Shown: piece after piece, positions 1-11,335 of the stretch | How positions within the stretch are numbered: position 1 is the first letter of the stretch | Layout: every line of letters begins with the position of its first letter | Assembly: GCA_001600415.1 (NCBI GenBank) | Contig: BCJX01000002.1 | Span: 734,517 to 798,516 of the forward strand | Direction of reading: 5' to 3' | Length of the DNA: 64,000 nt | Origin: Pascua guehoae | Taxonomy: Eukaryota; Basidiomycota; Tremellomycetes; Trichosporonales; Trichosporonaceae | The notes under the pieces: generated by a model | Told to the model about the DNA's origin: nothing | Database searches by the model: none | The model's input: the letters and a program-made list of their open reading frames with translations, nothing else | Program-made: the position numbers and the translations under genes

Positions 1-177
1 GCGACCGACGCGGCGCTCAACCTCCGAAAGAAGAAGTTTTCCATGGCGGCCACGACGCAGGACGACTACGAGCCCGTGCGCGTGCCGCGGCCCGCGGGCG
101 TGCCCGAGTGGGGCGGCGTGCGTGCTGGCCCGGATGCGCCGATTGCCGGACACCGCGAGACGGATCGTTGGGTTTAG
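1..177 (+). CDS. 3' end of an unidentified protein-coding gene (partial)
   Basis: Frame 1 is open from the first base and stops at TAG 175-177, giving 58 residues that end in HRETDRWV. The composition (basic RKKK, then acidic QDDYEP, then Pro/Gly-rich) and the third-position GC preference resemble the other genes here, so this is likely the last exon of a gene that begins outside the window. No domain can be recognised in so short a piece. It runs towards the GH5 gene on the opposite strand, with 285 bases between the two stops. The function is unknown, and it could be a chance open frame, although stop-free reading to the window edge in GC-rich DNA is weak evidence by itself. Confidence 0.5.
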   Translation, partial: ATDAALNLRKKKFSMAATTQDDYEPVRVPRPAGVPEWGGVRAGPDAPIAGHRETDRWV

Positions 178-462
178 GTTTTGCTGGATGGGGTGGGGAG
201 TGGGGGAAGGGGGTGGGAGTGGGGAGCGGGTGCGGAGGGGAGAGTGACGCGGGGGTCGATTGGATGAGGGGATATGGTGGAGAGACACAGGAGGCGGCAC
301 TCGCACAACACATCATTATAGCACGGTAGCATCACATGGCATTCTCTACTCTTTTTTTTGTTCTACTCTATGTCCACTGACATCTACGGGAGTACGTTGG
401 ACAGGGCCACACGGCGAGTATCGCCAGGCGGCCCAGGACCGTCTGCACCCTCTTTGTTCCAT

Positions 463-3400
463 CTAAAGCACAGCTTCAAAGTTGAGCAACCCCTTGCCGG
501 TCGTGTACCGGAGGTACTCGCTCGCGAGCCCCAGGAGCGTCACGGCGACAATGACGAGCACAAACAAGTAGTCGACGACGCGGCGCTGATCGGCCGCCTC
601 GCGGACCCACACGTCGATACGGCGCGTGATAATGGGCCCGCGGTGGCGGATCGTCTCGTCCGAGTCCTCAAACCACACAAACAAGCGCTCACGCTCGGGC
701 TCGTACCGGAACCGTCCTCCAGTGGAGATAAACCACCGGAAGTTGCCCGCCTCGTAGATGCGCCGCGGGAGGTAGAGCTCGGTCACGCGCTTGAGCGGGG
801 GGTTTTCCGGGTCGGACAGGCCGCCGGCGGGCTCGTCAAAGCGGAATGTCCAGAGCGCAGTCGAGAGCTCGTACGTCGAGCTCACTGGGATGCCCGAACA
901 TGCCACAGCGTACGGGCGCTACGGCGTTAGCATGTGCATGTGCATTGCGGCCACACGAGAGCGAGGCATGACTCACCACCAGGACATCGAGGAGCCTCGC
1001 GCCCGTATCCAGATCGCTTTCGGCATCCTCCCGCGCCTCCTTGCCTCCCGCCTCGCCCGCGGTAGTGATTGCCTTGGCCCGGTTGGCGTCAGAGTACCAC
1101 GAAAAGTACTCTGCGTTCCACCCGTCGCCAAACACGTCGTCACAGAGAGGGTTGTACGACCAGAGGTTGAAGTGGACGAGGCTGCCCTCGAGCGCGCTAA
1201 GAAGCGCGTCGAGCTTGCGGTGCTGCCACTTCCAATCATCGGTGCGGAATGCCTCCTCCATGCTACCACCTGTCAGCGGGGGTGTCGTGGTGACGGTCCG
1301 AAGCTCTGAACCAACTCACTTCATGTCAATGGGAATGCCGCACTCGCCAATCACGATGGGAGTCTGGCCGAGGCGCTTGTGCGCCTCTTTCGCGAGCGTC
1401 GCAATCTGCTTGGCATAGTTTTGCTTCACTCCCATGCCCCAGTACAGGCAGCGGAGGACAAAGTGGCCGCGCGACAGGCCCTGGACGTTGACTGTGAAAT
1501 CGCCAAACTTCTTTGTAAAGAGTGTGTGCAGGTCGTACCTGTGTGTCAATGGGAGGAACTCGTGCGGTTTGACTTTTGCCAAGAGGTGACAAGCCCATGT
1601 CACCCACGACAGCTGTTACTCACCAATGGGGCGCATAGACAAAGTTCTTCGGCCTGTCCTCGACGGGCCACTCTGGGCAAAACTCATTCGGCAGCGGCTC
1701 GACCATGCGCGCCGTGCGCGGCTGGCGCCTCGTGACGACTTTTTCCCACTTGCGCAGAAACGGAAAGTAATAGTCGGCGTAAAAGTCTACTTTGCGGCCC
1801 TTGCGGTCGTGCGTAAAGTAGTCTTCCTGGAGAGCAATGGCGCGGCCCTTGTCCTCCGAGTACGACCACACGCCCTCGGCCGCCCATGGGCAGCTGTGGC
1901 CTGCAGACCATGCGCGGACACCCTCCTCGTTCATCACCGAGCGGTGGGACACGCGCGTGGGGAATGGGAAACTGCGTACATATGTCGCGACCTTGGTCGG
2001 GCGGCCGGAACCCAGGGCCATGCCTTCCAGCGGTGTGGGATATTGGCCGAGATGGAGGTCGGTGTTGTAGTTCTGGTGTCAGTTGGATTTGCGAGAGCGG
2101 GTATGAGGGCCTGCAGATCGATCACCTGCCGGCCGCCAGCTGCTTCACTGCGCAGTGACGGACAGCAGCGAGCGAGCCTCCTACACCTGCGTATCACACA
2201 CGCCACCAACCACAACCACAGCCCAAACGCCAACTCACCCACTCGTCCACGGTCGCGATACCGATGTATCCCGGGTGTGGCTCATTCATCATTTCAAAGC
2301 CCATGACCGTGTCGAGGTCGCCGACCGCGTCCACGAGCGCGGCGTACGCGTTGAGAAACTCGTCCTGCAGGAACGACTGGATGCTGACGGCCTTGGGGCC
2401 GACTTTGAGCGAGGGTGCAAACGTGTCCCCACCCCAGAAGAGGGTGCTGTTTGGTCAGCCGGCATGTCGTGTCTTTCTCCCCCGCCCAGGTGGCACTCAC
2501 TTCATGGTCGCACTGGCGAGCTTCTGGTATCCCGTCGGCCAGAGGCCGCGCTCGCCATCAATGCGACCGCCGCGGACACCATGCAGGAACGCAGCGCCCG
2601 ATACCTCCAGGTTCCGCCCGTCGTTGGAGAGGTCGAAGCCCGCCGCCTCGAGCGTCCACCCGGGCGCCCCACTGCCGCCAGAGTAGCGGGACCACACGTC
2701 TTGGTGGATGGACTGGCGTCAGCGGGGAAAGCACGTGGGGAGGTGGGAAGAGGTCGTTCCAGCCCAGACTGTTCAGTGGCGTCCGAGGTCCTCAGAACGC
2801 CCAACTTCACTCCCACTTGCACCAACTCACAACATACGCCACGAGCCCTGTACCACGAAGACTCTCGAGGAGACTGCGGAGGTACGCAAGGTACTCTGCG
2901 TCGACCTGTCCCGGGCCCGCGTGCGCGATCGCATCCCAGGTGACATTGATGCGGACTGGAGTTAGCTCTGGGTCCTGTCCCCAAGGGATGGTTGTGGGCG
3001 GCATGGCCATTGCGGGTCCACTGTGCGGCCGCGTTCATTTGCGGTTTACCGAGCGGCTCATAGCAAACCACGATGCAGATCTGCCTCCAAAAGGGACAGC
3101 ACCTCAGGCTTCTGGATACGAGGACAGGCAATCCTAGTGTCCGCTGTGAGACGCGCGGACACGCGGACACGCGGACACGCGGACACACCGACGCGCCAAC
3201 GCGCCGCCAGCACCCAGAGGCTGCCAGCCGACAAGACTCACGAAACGTCAGACCCCAGCTCCTCAGGCGTGCCCAGTGGGTCGGCGCGTCGGCGAGCGGG
3301 AACGGGCGGTCAATGTAGGACGCGGTCGCGTGTTGGTCGATGGGGAATTGCGAGTTCGGACTGGAGTTAGCGCGTGCTGGACCTGGACACGATCGAGGAG

Positions 3401-3697
3401 CAGAGTTGATGAGATGGAGCCGGACATCGTTCGAGCAGCGGTTTGCTCGTCACTCTTGTGCCAGCTTGACCGAAAGCGAGCTCGCTCTGCGGACGTATCT
3501 CATATTTCCTGTATGCCCCTCTGCCCTCGGTATAACCTGCTAGTCGCTCCAGTTACGCACACTTTGCTTGCACCGCTGACATTCGCGCCGCGGAGGTGGA
3601 GGACGCGTCCGAGGTCGTCGACAAAGTGGCCCTCGCGGACCGAGATCGACTTGGCCGACGGCACAAACGAGGAGAAGGACGATGTCGGCGCAGACAT
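463..3697 (-). CDS. GH5 steryl/ceramide beta-glucosidase with C-terminal membrane anchor
   Basis: Nine exons: 3561-3697, 3242-3360, 2831-2955, 2501-2712, 2239-2446, 1624-2072, 1320-1538, 977-1262 and 463-918. They join in phase to 736 residues. The opening block (GHFVDDLGRVLHLRGANVSG, SWGLTFLRINVTWDAIAHAG) and the long insertion between the two catalytic regions are typical of the fungal GH5 family that includes the cryptococcal enzymes EGCrP1 and EGCrP2/Sgl1, which hydrolyse glucosylceramide or steryl glucosides. The likely acid/base is Glu253 in MMNEPH and the nucleophile Glu482 in IGECGIPID. There is no signal peptide. A hydrophobic segment near residues 700-722 (DYLFVLVIVAVTLLGLA) lies 13-15 residues before the end, suggesting a tail anchor. 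The ATG at 3697 begins exon 1, directly upstream of the conserved block. Which lipid glucoside is the substrate cannot be told from sequence. Intron 2 holds an 8-bp tandem repeat. Confidence 0.9.
3153..3187. repeat. 8-bp tandem repeat CGCGGACA in an intron
   Basis: About four direct copies of CGCGGACA lie inside intron 2 (2956-3241) of the GH5 gene. This is a simple repeat, seen directly, with no evident function. Confidence 0.85.
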
Positions 3698-4008
3698 GGT
3701 GAAGAGGGTGGCTTGCAGCGTTGGTGGGGGAGCAAAGCTGCAAGAAGAAAATGTTGCGGGGTTGCAAGATCTGGAGATGGAGTCTCGGTCACTTTGACGT
3801 TCGCCAGTCGTGCGTGTCCCGGTGTTCCCGGTGGCTGTTGCCGCATGGACCCATCCACTTTGTTTCGATCGCTTAATATCGACCCCGTCAAAGCCGGCCT
3901 TGCCTGCGGCAATGGTACCACGTGGGCGCTGGGCCCCGCATTCTCATACCACATTGCCGCTCACTCAACAAGCCCGACACCATCCGATGCATCCCCGAGC
4001 ACGAGCAC

Positions 4009-5178
4009 CTAGCATACATGCTCCACCTTCTGACCTGACGCCTTGCGAGGACCCAGGTCGCGCCCGACACAGCGGGTAAACTCCTCCATCATCATGGCAA
4101 ACAGGCCGCGCGAGAGCGCCGCATCCCAGCGGCCCTTGGAGCTCTCGTCGCGGATGAACGCGTGCTGCGCCTGTACTTCGAAGAACTAAGTGTGAGTGGC
4201 TGCACAGAAAACGTACTTCCAGCAACTCACAGAAAAGGTAGCTCCGGCATTGTCCAGAGTCTCGCGGATAAGCGTGCGGCCGGCACGGTCGACGTGTGTG
4301 TCCTGCAATGAGCTCTTTCCATCTAAGTGATCGAAGCTCACCTGCTTGCCGAACACGAGCGTCACTTCGCCCTTGTCCGTGAGGTCGCCGTTGGCGATAC
4401 GAATAAGTGTGTCGTCCGACTTGCCCTTACCGAGCGTGGCGGAGTGGATACTGGAGGGTGAGCTCAAGGTGGCTTTTGATCACCCACTCGGTAGCAAAGT
4501 AGCAGAACGAAGCAAGGACGCGGGGGTCGAACGCGCACTGAGGTTAGGTCTAAGGCACTACAACCGACTCACTCGAAGAGCCTGGCGTCAGCTACACTCA
4601 AAAAGAACTAGCTCACCAAGTGGCCACCAAGACACATGCCTGTCGCCGCAATGCGTCCGTTGCAGCTGGGGAGCGACGAGAGAAGGTCGACGGAGAGGGT
4701 CGCGTCCTGTCGTCAGCTGCGACCTTCGCATTCACATTGCAGCTGCGTACTTCGTCATACGCCTCAATAGTCTTTTCAATCTGAGTGTTGTTAGCTCAGG
4801 ATACTAATCCGACAGCTACACACCTTGTAGCGGTTTCCCCGGTCGGTTCCCTCGGTATCATAAGGAATGGCCTCTGGGCCCTCGAACTCGTGGAACGACG
4901 ACGGGAGGGCCACAACATAACCCTCGCTGGCAATGTTACCAGCAAAGCGCTCAACGGGGCCGGTCACCTGGTAGATCTCGGAGAAGACGACGCCTGGGGG
5001 CGGGTTAGTCGATGGGTTAGATGCACGTGTGGAGGAAAGTGGAGGAAGGTGACTCACAGCCAGGGAACTTTGCCTCTGGGTAGTCGGGGACATTGGGCTC
5101 AATGATGAAAATGCGGATCTTGCCCGCGCGGCCGTTGGCCTTTGTGGGAATGTCGTGGTAGGATGTCTTGATGAGCAT
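4009..5178 (-). CDS. dienelactone hydrolase family protein
   Basis: Nine exons: 5058-5178, 4824-4993, 4751-4780, 4617-4706, 4573-4581, 4488-4537, 4342-4450, 4231-4302 and 4009-4185. They give 275 residues, close to the usual length of this alpha/beta-hydrolase family. The Cys-Asp-His triad is visible: Cys132 in GMCLGGHL, Asp194 in KQDTHVDR and His225 in AQHAFIRD. The strand after the nucleophile elbow and the block FDPRVLASFCYFATDIHS are also typical. Family members open lactone rings (carboxymethylenebutenolidase) or act as esterases, usually in the cytosol. Exon 5 is only 9 nt and exon 3 only 30 nt; both are needed to keep the conserved GGHL-ALR-CAFDPRV run. The ATG at 5178 is the first in frame. 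The gene is head to head with PAT1, 344 bases apart. The natural substrate is unknown. Confidence 0.92.
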
Positions 5179-5522
5179 GGTGGTGGTGGTGAGCACAAAG
5201 AGATGGGTAGCGAGGAAGAAGGGTGCTACAGTATCTGGTGGTGACGTGAGAGCCCGAGGGGGTAACCTCCACACTGATCCTACCTCCACCTTGCCTTGCG
5301 AATGCAAGTGCCACACCCGTGCGGAGATACGGGATTAGCTCCGCTCCCCCTCAGTCGCTCCGTCCCAGCCCCAGGCACATGGCATCACTGGGCTCTAGCC
5401 GACTCGTCCGTGACTGACCACCGCCGCCGTCGACGAACCATTCGGGTCTCCACATCGACAACACAACACACCGATACCCCACAACTTATCNCCCCCCCCC
5501 CCCCCCCNCCCCCCCCAACCCC
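5179..5522. promoter_or_regulatory. shared upstream region of the DLH gene and PAT1
   Basis: These 344 bases separate two divergent start codons, so they must hold both promoters and 5' leaders. The DLH side is rich in CACCACCACC just before its ATG. The PAT1 side carries CGCCGCCGTCG, ACACAACACACC and the C tract reported separately. No clear TATA box is seen. Confidence 0.6.
5491..5516. repeat. C homopolymer with two ambiguous bases just before the PAT1 start
   Basis: A run of C interrupted by N at the first position and once inside ends 6 bases before the PAT1 ATG. The Ns show that the sequencer or assembler could not resolve its length, so the true 5' leader may be longer or shorter. Confidence 0.85.
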
Positions 5523-8255
5523 ATGTCGTTCTTTGGCTTTGACACGAGCCTTCCCGACGACCGACGGTCGGGCCCCTCGGGGTCCTCGGCGTTTGGCTTC
5601 CAGGCGCGCGCGGACCAGGATGCGTTTGGCGGCGGCGCCCTCGGCGGCGGCGCTGGCGAGCAAGAAGACCTGGCCGTATACCAGTGGGGCGAAGGCATGG
5701 ACACTAGTCTGATCGAGGGCGGCGACGACATGAACGACGAGACGTTTGGGGACGTGGGCAACCTGTCGACCGACTTTCAGTTCTCGTCGCAGCCCCAGCA
5801 CCAGCAGCAACACAAGCCACGTATCGCCAGCACGCAGTCGCACTTCCGGCCCAAGGCTGCTGTCGACCTGTTTGCTGCGACCGAGGACGACTTTTATTCC
5901 TCGCGCCCGTCGACGACTAAGAGTGAGCCGGGATGACGAGGATGTGTAGCGATGGCCCATCCCCCGCTAGCATCACTCGTGCGCGTTGCTGCAACTGACC
6001 AGTTCAGAGCCTGCAAAGGGCAGCAAGTCGAAGAAGAAGGAACCCGAGCCGCTGTGGGCAAAGGCATCCCCCGCGAATGCGTGGGGTGCGGCGCCAACAT
6101 CGTCGCAGCCACCACCGGGCAAGATCTTATCGCTGGACGAGATTGAGGCCGACCTTGCGCGCACGGCAATCGACCCCACGCGCCAGGCCAAGCCCGCTGT
6201 GCCGCCCCAACCCCAGGTGCTCAGTCTCGAGGAGATTGAGCGCCAGATGGTTGCAGGTGTGCCGTCGCCGCACGGCCAGACGCCCACTCAGGCCCGGTAT
6301 CCGTCTCATCCCCCGCCTCCCCAGCACGCGACGCCGCCAGCCATCCCGACACCCCCAGCTCCGCACGCACGCGACACGCCGCCGTCGGCTGGCCTGAACG
6401 GCTCTGGGCACGCGCAGCAGCAGGCCATTCTGGACAGCATGTTCTCCGACCTCGGCGCGCCTAATCGGCCGTCTACAGGTCCTCCGGGCCCTGGTGTCAT
6501 GGGTGACGGTGCTGCGGGTCCTGTCCCTGCCCCAGGTATCCCCGGCCCTGGACCGCAGATGGGCCACCAGCCATCACCCGAGGAGCTTGCACGCCTGGAA
6601 GAGATCCACAAGCGCGTCGCGGCCAAGATTGAGGCCATGTCCAAGTACAACAACTTTATGGGCGGCTCTGACAAGGACTTTGTGACGCGCATTCAGCTGT
6701 CGCAGCTCGTGACGGCCGACCCGTACACGTCCGACTTTTACGCGCAGGTCTACTCTGCGCTTGCAGCCAGGCGGCAGCCTGCGCCCGACGGAACCCAAGG
6801 GCCAAACCAGACTGTCGTGCAGGTCGCACCGGGTATGGGCTTTGGTGTTGGCGGGCTGAGCGGGAACCGATTCGGCAAGATGGGGTCTGCAACGATGCAG
6901 CGCCTGTCGACGCAGGTGCGCAAGCTTGTCGCGACCACGGCCAAGCGCCAGGCCAACATGTCAAACGATGCGCTGCAGGGCGCGCTCGGCCGTGTGCGTC
7001 GCGGCGTGAGCCAGGTCGCACCGCGGCCCGTCCTGTCGGTGCCCGTCGCGTCCAAGGCGCACAACCGCCCGATCAACTCGCTCAACCAGTCGTCGGGCCC
7101 GACACGGCCGGCGCTCACGCGCAAGCAGGTCATGTTTGCGCTCGAGGAGCTGTACGACGACGTGCTCGACATTGAGCAGATGCGCCGTGACGCACCGCCG
7201 CCGACCGATGTGCCCGCTGTCGAGGCGTGGAACGACGCGTGCGCGCAAAAAGTCGAGGGCATGTGGCACAAGCTCATGGTCATGGAGCCGCTGGGCGTCA
7301 GCAACCCGCACCCATTCATTTCGCTCATGAACCCGCTCAAGGGTCAGCGCCTGTTCCCGCGTCTTCTCCGCCACCTGCCCCACCAGCAGAGCCTGACGCT
7401 GCTCACGCTCCTGATTGCGACGTACCCGCAGCTCGACGTGGTCGCGCACGCCCCGCCCCCTCCCGTCGCCGATGCGTCGCTCCTCACAAAGGCCGACCGC
7501 CTGGACCGCGCGCGCCGCGAGGCCGAGACGGACAGCTTTTTGCACTGTGTCATTCCGGGCGTCGACGCGCTCATCAACCAGTGCAACCTCGGCCTCGTGT
7601 CGGGTCTCGTCGGCATTGCCGCCCAGCGTATGGACGTGGGCAAGGTCGCCGCCACGCGCCCCGGTGTGGCCCTCTTCACTGCGCTCCTGTCGCGCGCACA
7701 GCAGATTATTCGCACCGCCCCCGCCGCCGACCCGAGCAGGCCAGACCAGCCCGCCGTCGACCCCGTCGAGCTCGAGCAGTGGAACAAGACATTCGACTAC
7801 TTCCTCCAGATTCTCATGCCCCAGCTCGCAGAGCTGTTCCCCTCGAGCCTCGCGCAAAAGGCCGCATTCGGGCCCGGCGCATACCTCCTCGGCGACACGG
7901 GCGCCCAGTTTAGCGAAAAGGAGGGCCTCGAGCTCGAACGTAGGGAAGCAGAAGCGTGGGGCTTTGCCGCTGCGTAAGTACTGTTGACTCGGTTTGTTCC
8001 GATTTCTGATTCTGACACTCTCCAGACTCGCAGTCAATGCGCCCGAGGACCAGCAGACAAACCTCGTGGGCGCCCTGCGCGAAAAGATTCTCCACACGGT
8101 CCAAGCCGCGCGCGACCCCCACACGCCGCCCGTCCGCGCAGAGCTCAAGCTCCGCAACGTCAACATGTTCCTCCACGGTTTGGTGAGTCAGCTGAACTCA
8201 GTCCTGTGGTCTCAAGCTGACCCGACAGGGACTGGATGCGTCGATGATCGAGTAG
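5523..8255 (+). CDS. PAT1: Pat1-like activator of mRNA decapping
   Basis: Four exons: 5523-5922, 6008-7973, 8026-8182 and 8229-8255, giving 849 residues. The start MSFFGFDT is typical of fungal Pat1. The motif DETF at residues 72-75 matches the known Dhh1/DDX6-binding motif of Pat1 proteins. The middle is Pro/Gln-rich, with repeated short blocks KILSLDEIEADL and VLSLEEIERQM. The C-terminal part (LYDDVLDIEQM, QRLFPRLLRHLPHQQSLTLL, VNMFLHGLGLDASMIE) fits the helical PatC domain that binds Lsm1-7 and Dcp2. The protein would act in cytoplasmic P-bodies, linking deadenylated mRNA to decapping. The last exon has only 27 nt. The start is supported by the conserved N terminus, which lies directly after the C tract. 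Confidence 0.93.
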
Positions 8256-8977
8256 GCAGTAGAGAGCATGGAGACAGTGTCATATGTAGGATACCATATC
8301 GTATCGTTATCAGATGGGTGATGAGAGGCCGTGTCGTATCGTTATCACTGGGCTGGTGGCCATCTGCCTTGTGGTTGCAGCGGACGGCGATGCGAGTCTG
8401 CATGTTGGCTGCGGGGGCCTGCACTCGCCCTGCATCTGCATTGCTGCCCCAAGGTGCGGCAGGTTGTGAGGCTCGCTGCTTAGCCAGTGCACCCACACTG
8501 CACACAACTGCACACAGCCAGCCTCCCAGTTGCCTCTTCTGCAGCAGACGCCCAGCCCAACCGAGAAACTGCTTCTGCATGCGCTGCCCATGCTACTGTA
8601 TGCTACTACGTCCTTGTCTTCCATCGTGCGTCCAGCTGCTTCCCGCCTACGCCCCTACCATCTGTCGTCCTCTCCCATGCCGTCACCTCATGCGTCGTGG
8701 TATGCTTCGCTGGTGTCGCCATCTTGCTCGTGACCGTCGTGTCCCTGTGTTGGGACGTACGCTGCGCCACTGCAATCCTCGGATCGTCATCTCTCACCTC
8801 CTTGGAGCCCATCGTGTCCTGGGCCCTCGCTTCGACGCCAAGCTCGGGTATCGCCTCCGCGTGCCCACACAGACCTACTCTACTTGCTCCACGCGCCTTC
8901 TGATCCTCGCGACTCATCCGCAATCTCGGCTAATCCCCTCGCCCACTCGCCTACTCGCTTGCTGCGCGACGCTACGC
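8256..8977. other. convergent intergenic region, no gene seen
   Basis: The stop codons of PAT1 (+) and the pirin gene (-) face each other across 722 bases. The region holds repeats of the word TATCGTATCGTTATCA near 8281-8346 and C/T-rich stretches. I see no coding frame with the codon bias of the neighbours. Confidence 0.6.
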
Positions 8978-10985
8978 CTACTGGCCCCACGGGTCGTCGT
9001 TCTCGTTTCCCTCGGGGTACTCTACCCTGCCGTCTGCAAACTTTGCAAAGCGGGGCTGGTCTGCGGGGTACGTGGGCTGGACGGCGTCCCAGCGCCATGC
9101 GCCATACTTTTGGTCGCGGACGTCCTTGTTCTTGTAGTCTGCATAGGCCTGCGCAACCTCTGCGTCCGTGTTCATGACAAAGGGGCCCTTTACGGCGACG
9201 GGCTCGCCAATGTCGGTCGACTGGGTGACGAGGACGGTGGCGCGCTCGTCGCCTGTGGTGATGGTGAGCTGGGCGGGGTCATTGTTGCTGGTAATATAGG
9301 CCTCGTTGGCGGCGACGACGGTGCCGGAAATGTCGACGCCGCAGCCCTCGGGCCCGTGGACAAAGAGCATCTGCTGCACGCCATTGTGCCGGTCCTTGGC
9401 GCTCACGGGCGGCAGGGTAATGTGCGCGTGCGGGTCGAGGTCAATGTCGTAAATGGCCACACCGGCTTCCTTTTTCGCCGCCCAAGACGCCCGCGGCGGC
9501 GACACCGCGCGCTTTGACCCCCACGTGCCCGCGATAATGCGCGCGTTCGCCCGCGCCCCCGATGGCGACACCGACGCGACGCACGGAATGTGCTCGCGCC
9601 ACATCATGGAAAACTCGGGCCGCGCAGCCTTGTCCCGCCGCGCGAGGTTGAGCCAGATCTGGTAGATTTCAAACGCGTTGGCACTGTCGCCCGCAGCCTC
9701 GTTGGCTTCCGCGTCCTTGTTCAGAAGTGGGAACATTTCAGAGTGCAGCACGCCGCGCCCCGTCGTGATCCACTGCACGTCGCCGGGGCCGTAGCGCGCC
9801 CCCGCGCCGGACGAGTCGGCGTGGTCGATGTAGCCTCGACGGACGATCTGGTGTGAGCGAGCCCGGACGGAGGACGGAGGCCGAAGGCCGACGGCCGGAG
9901 GCAGATGGGAGCCGGGTGGGGAGGGGATAGGGTGGAGAGGCTAACGGCCCCACATGCCGCACATGAGTGGCGCATCTGCAAGGAAGAGTAGCCTTGCCAA
10001 GCCTCGGGGGCAATCGGAGGGGACGACAGCACGAGATCCAACAATATTTTGGAACGGAGTTGGAAGACGCGTTGCAAGGTGACGCCGAGCGTGTTGGATA
10101 CCCAGCTAACGTGACCAGTGACTCACAGTAATAGTCTCAAACCCGCGGTGCGGATGTGATCCTGGCGTAAGCACCAACACGACAGAAGACAAGCCAACAG
10201 CGGCACTGACGCCACCAGCAACCCTCCCCCCTGGGCGCCAAGCCTACTACACGGAGTACACCCGGAGTTGCATCGCGTCGCCGAGACCAGACGGCTTGGA
10301 CATAGCACCACCGTGCGTCGGCCACGGGGAGTGTCTCTTGCGGGCTAGGCGCAGCGAAGCGCTGGCCAAAGCGCGGTGCACAAAGAACGGCTCGAGCTCC
10401 CCGCCTTGAGCCTCGCTTGACTCTGCTCTGGCCAACCTCAACCTGCTACTCGCTACTCGGCGCTGCATTGGCAGCCAACCACTCCACCCCGCGCCTGCTC
10501 GGATCACAGACCAAGGCCCACCATCCGCCATCTGGGGCTTGGGCCAACCCCATGGCCGCATCCCATCTTACCCAGGCTCGGCGGTCTCGTCCTCTCACTT
10601 TGCCTTCGCCTTGTGCGGAACCATCCTTCCTCGCCCATGCTGTCCCTCCCTTCTCTCCCCTTACCACCCCGCACCTTGCCCATCTTCCCCACCTTCCCCA
10701 CCGCATCCCTCCCCACACCCTCCCCACACCCTCCCCCCAACCCACCAACCCCGCCTACTCACCAAACCCAGGCACATTGCGCCCAAAGTACATATTCCAC
10801 CCGCTCGCATGCCCAAAGTCATTGCCAATATCGCGCCCGGCCAACAAGCCCGGGTCGGGCCCCAGATTCGCCTCGCCGCGCGGGTACGCGTCGACGTGGT
10901 GGTTGATGTACAGGAACGGGCCCGGGCCGCGCCACGGGGTCTTGAGCGTGCGGATGCTCCCGAGGACGAGGCGGGTGGGGCGCAT
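8978..10985 (-). CDS. pirin family protein
   Basis: Three exons: 10763-10985, 10127-10161 and 8978-9847, giving 375 residues. The pirin signature is clear: SHPHRGFETIT (metal-ligand candidates His77 and His79) and TTGRGVLHSEMFP (His121, Glu123), in a bicupin fold. Pirins bind an Fe or other metal ion; some act as quercetin 2,3-dioxygenases and some as nuclear cofactors. Intron 1 is about 601 bp, long for this window, but the 35-nt exon 2 joins exactly into VPGFG-SHPHRGFETIT. The ATG at 10985 is chosen because it is the ATG directly before the conserved block (MRPTRLVLGSIRTLKTPW) and the upstream frame has no other. A TATA-like box lies 120 bases upstream. The length is larger than classical pirin (about 290) because of a C-terminal extension. 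Confidence 0.9.
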
Positions 10986-11104
10986 GTCGGAGAGTTTGAG
11001 GGTAGCCGCGGGGGGATGGATGAGTTGGAAAGTGTACAAGGTGGACAAGTGGACAAAGGTAAGGAGAGGGGGGAAGGTTGATGTTGAGGATGGGTGGGCG
11101 TCGG

Positions 11105-11111
11105 TTATATA
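11105..11111 (-). promoter_or_regulatory. TATA-like box upstream of the pirin gene
   Basis: On the minus strand the sequence reads GGTATATAACC, about 120 bases before the ATG at 10985. This is a good TATA match in a GC-rich setting. The transcription start site is not known. Confidence 0.45.
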
Positions 11112-11278
11112 CCCGGGTAGCAGGGGGGTGGGCGATCAGGCCCCGGGGCCCTCCGGGCCAGTCTGGGGAATGGACACGGACATGGGTGCATGCCCACCCT
11201 GGGTGGCGGCCAGGCACCCCGAGTGGCTTTGGGCAATGGTGGTAGTGGCATAAAGCCTTTTGCTGCAGACACATTGAG

Positions 11279-11335
11279 CTACACCTACAACTACACCTAC
11301 AACTACAATTACAACGACACCTATAGCTACATGCA
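11279..11335. repeat. degenerate CTACAA/CTACAC hexanucleotide array
   Basis: About nine hexamers of the form CTACAC, CTACAA, TTACAA and CGACAC follow one another. Read on the plus strand in one frame this would give alternating Tyr/Asn/Thr, but no gene around it is supported. Confidence 0.8.

Noticed and set aside
6961..8166. 401-codon minus-strand frame
   Set aside because: Antisense of PAT1; no domain, and it overlaps conserved PAT1 exons.
7994..9517. 507-codon plus-strand frame
   Set aside because: It runs through the last PAT1 exons in another frame, intergenic DNA and the antisense of the pirin gene; composition varies along it and no domain is seen.
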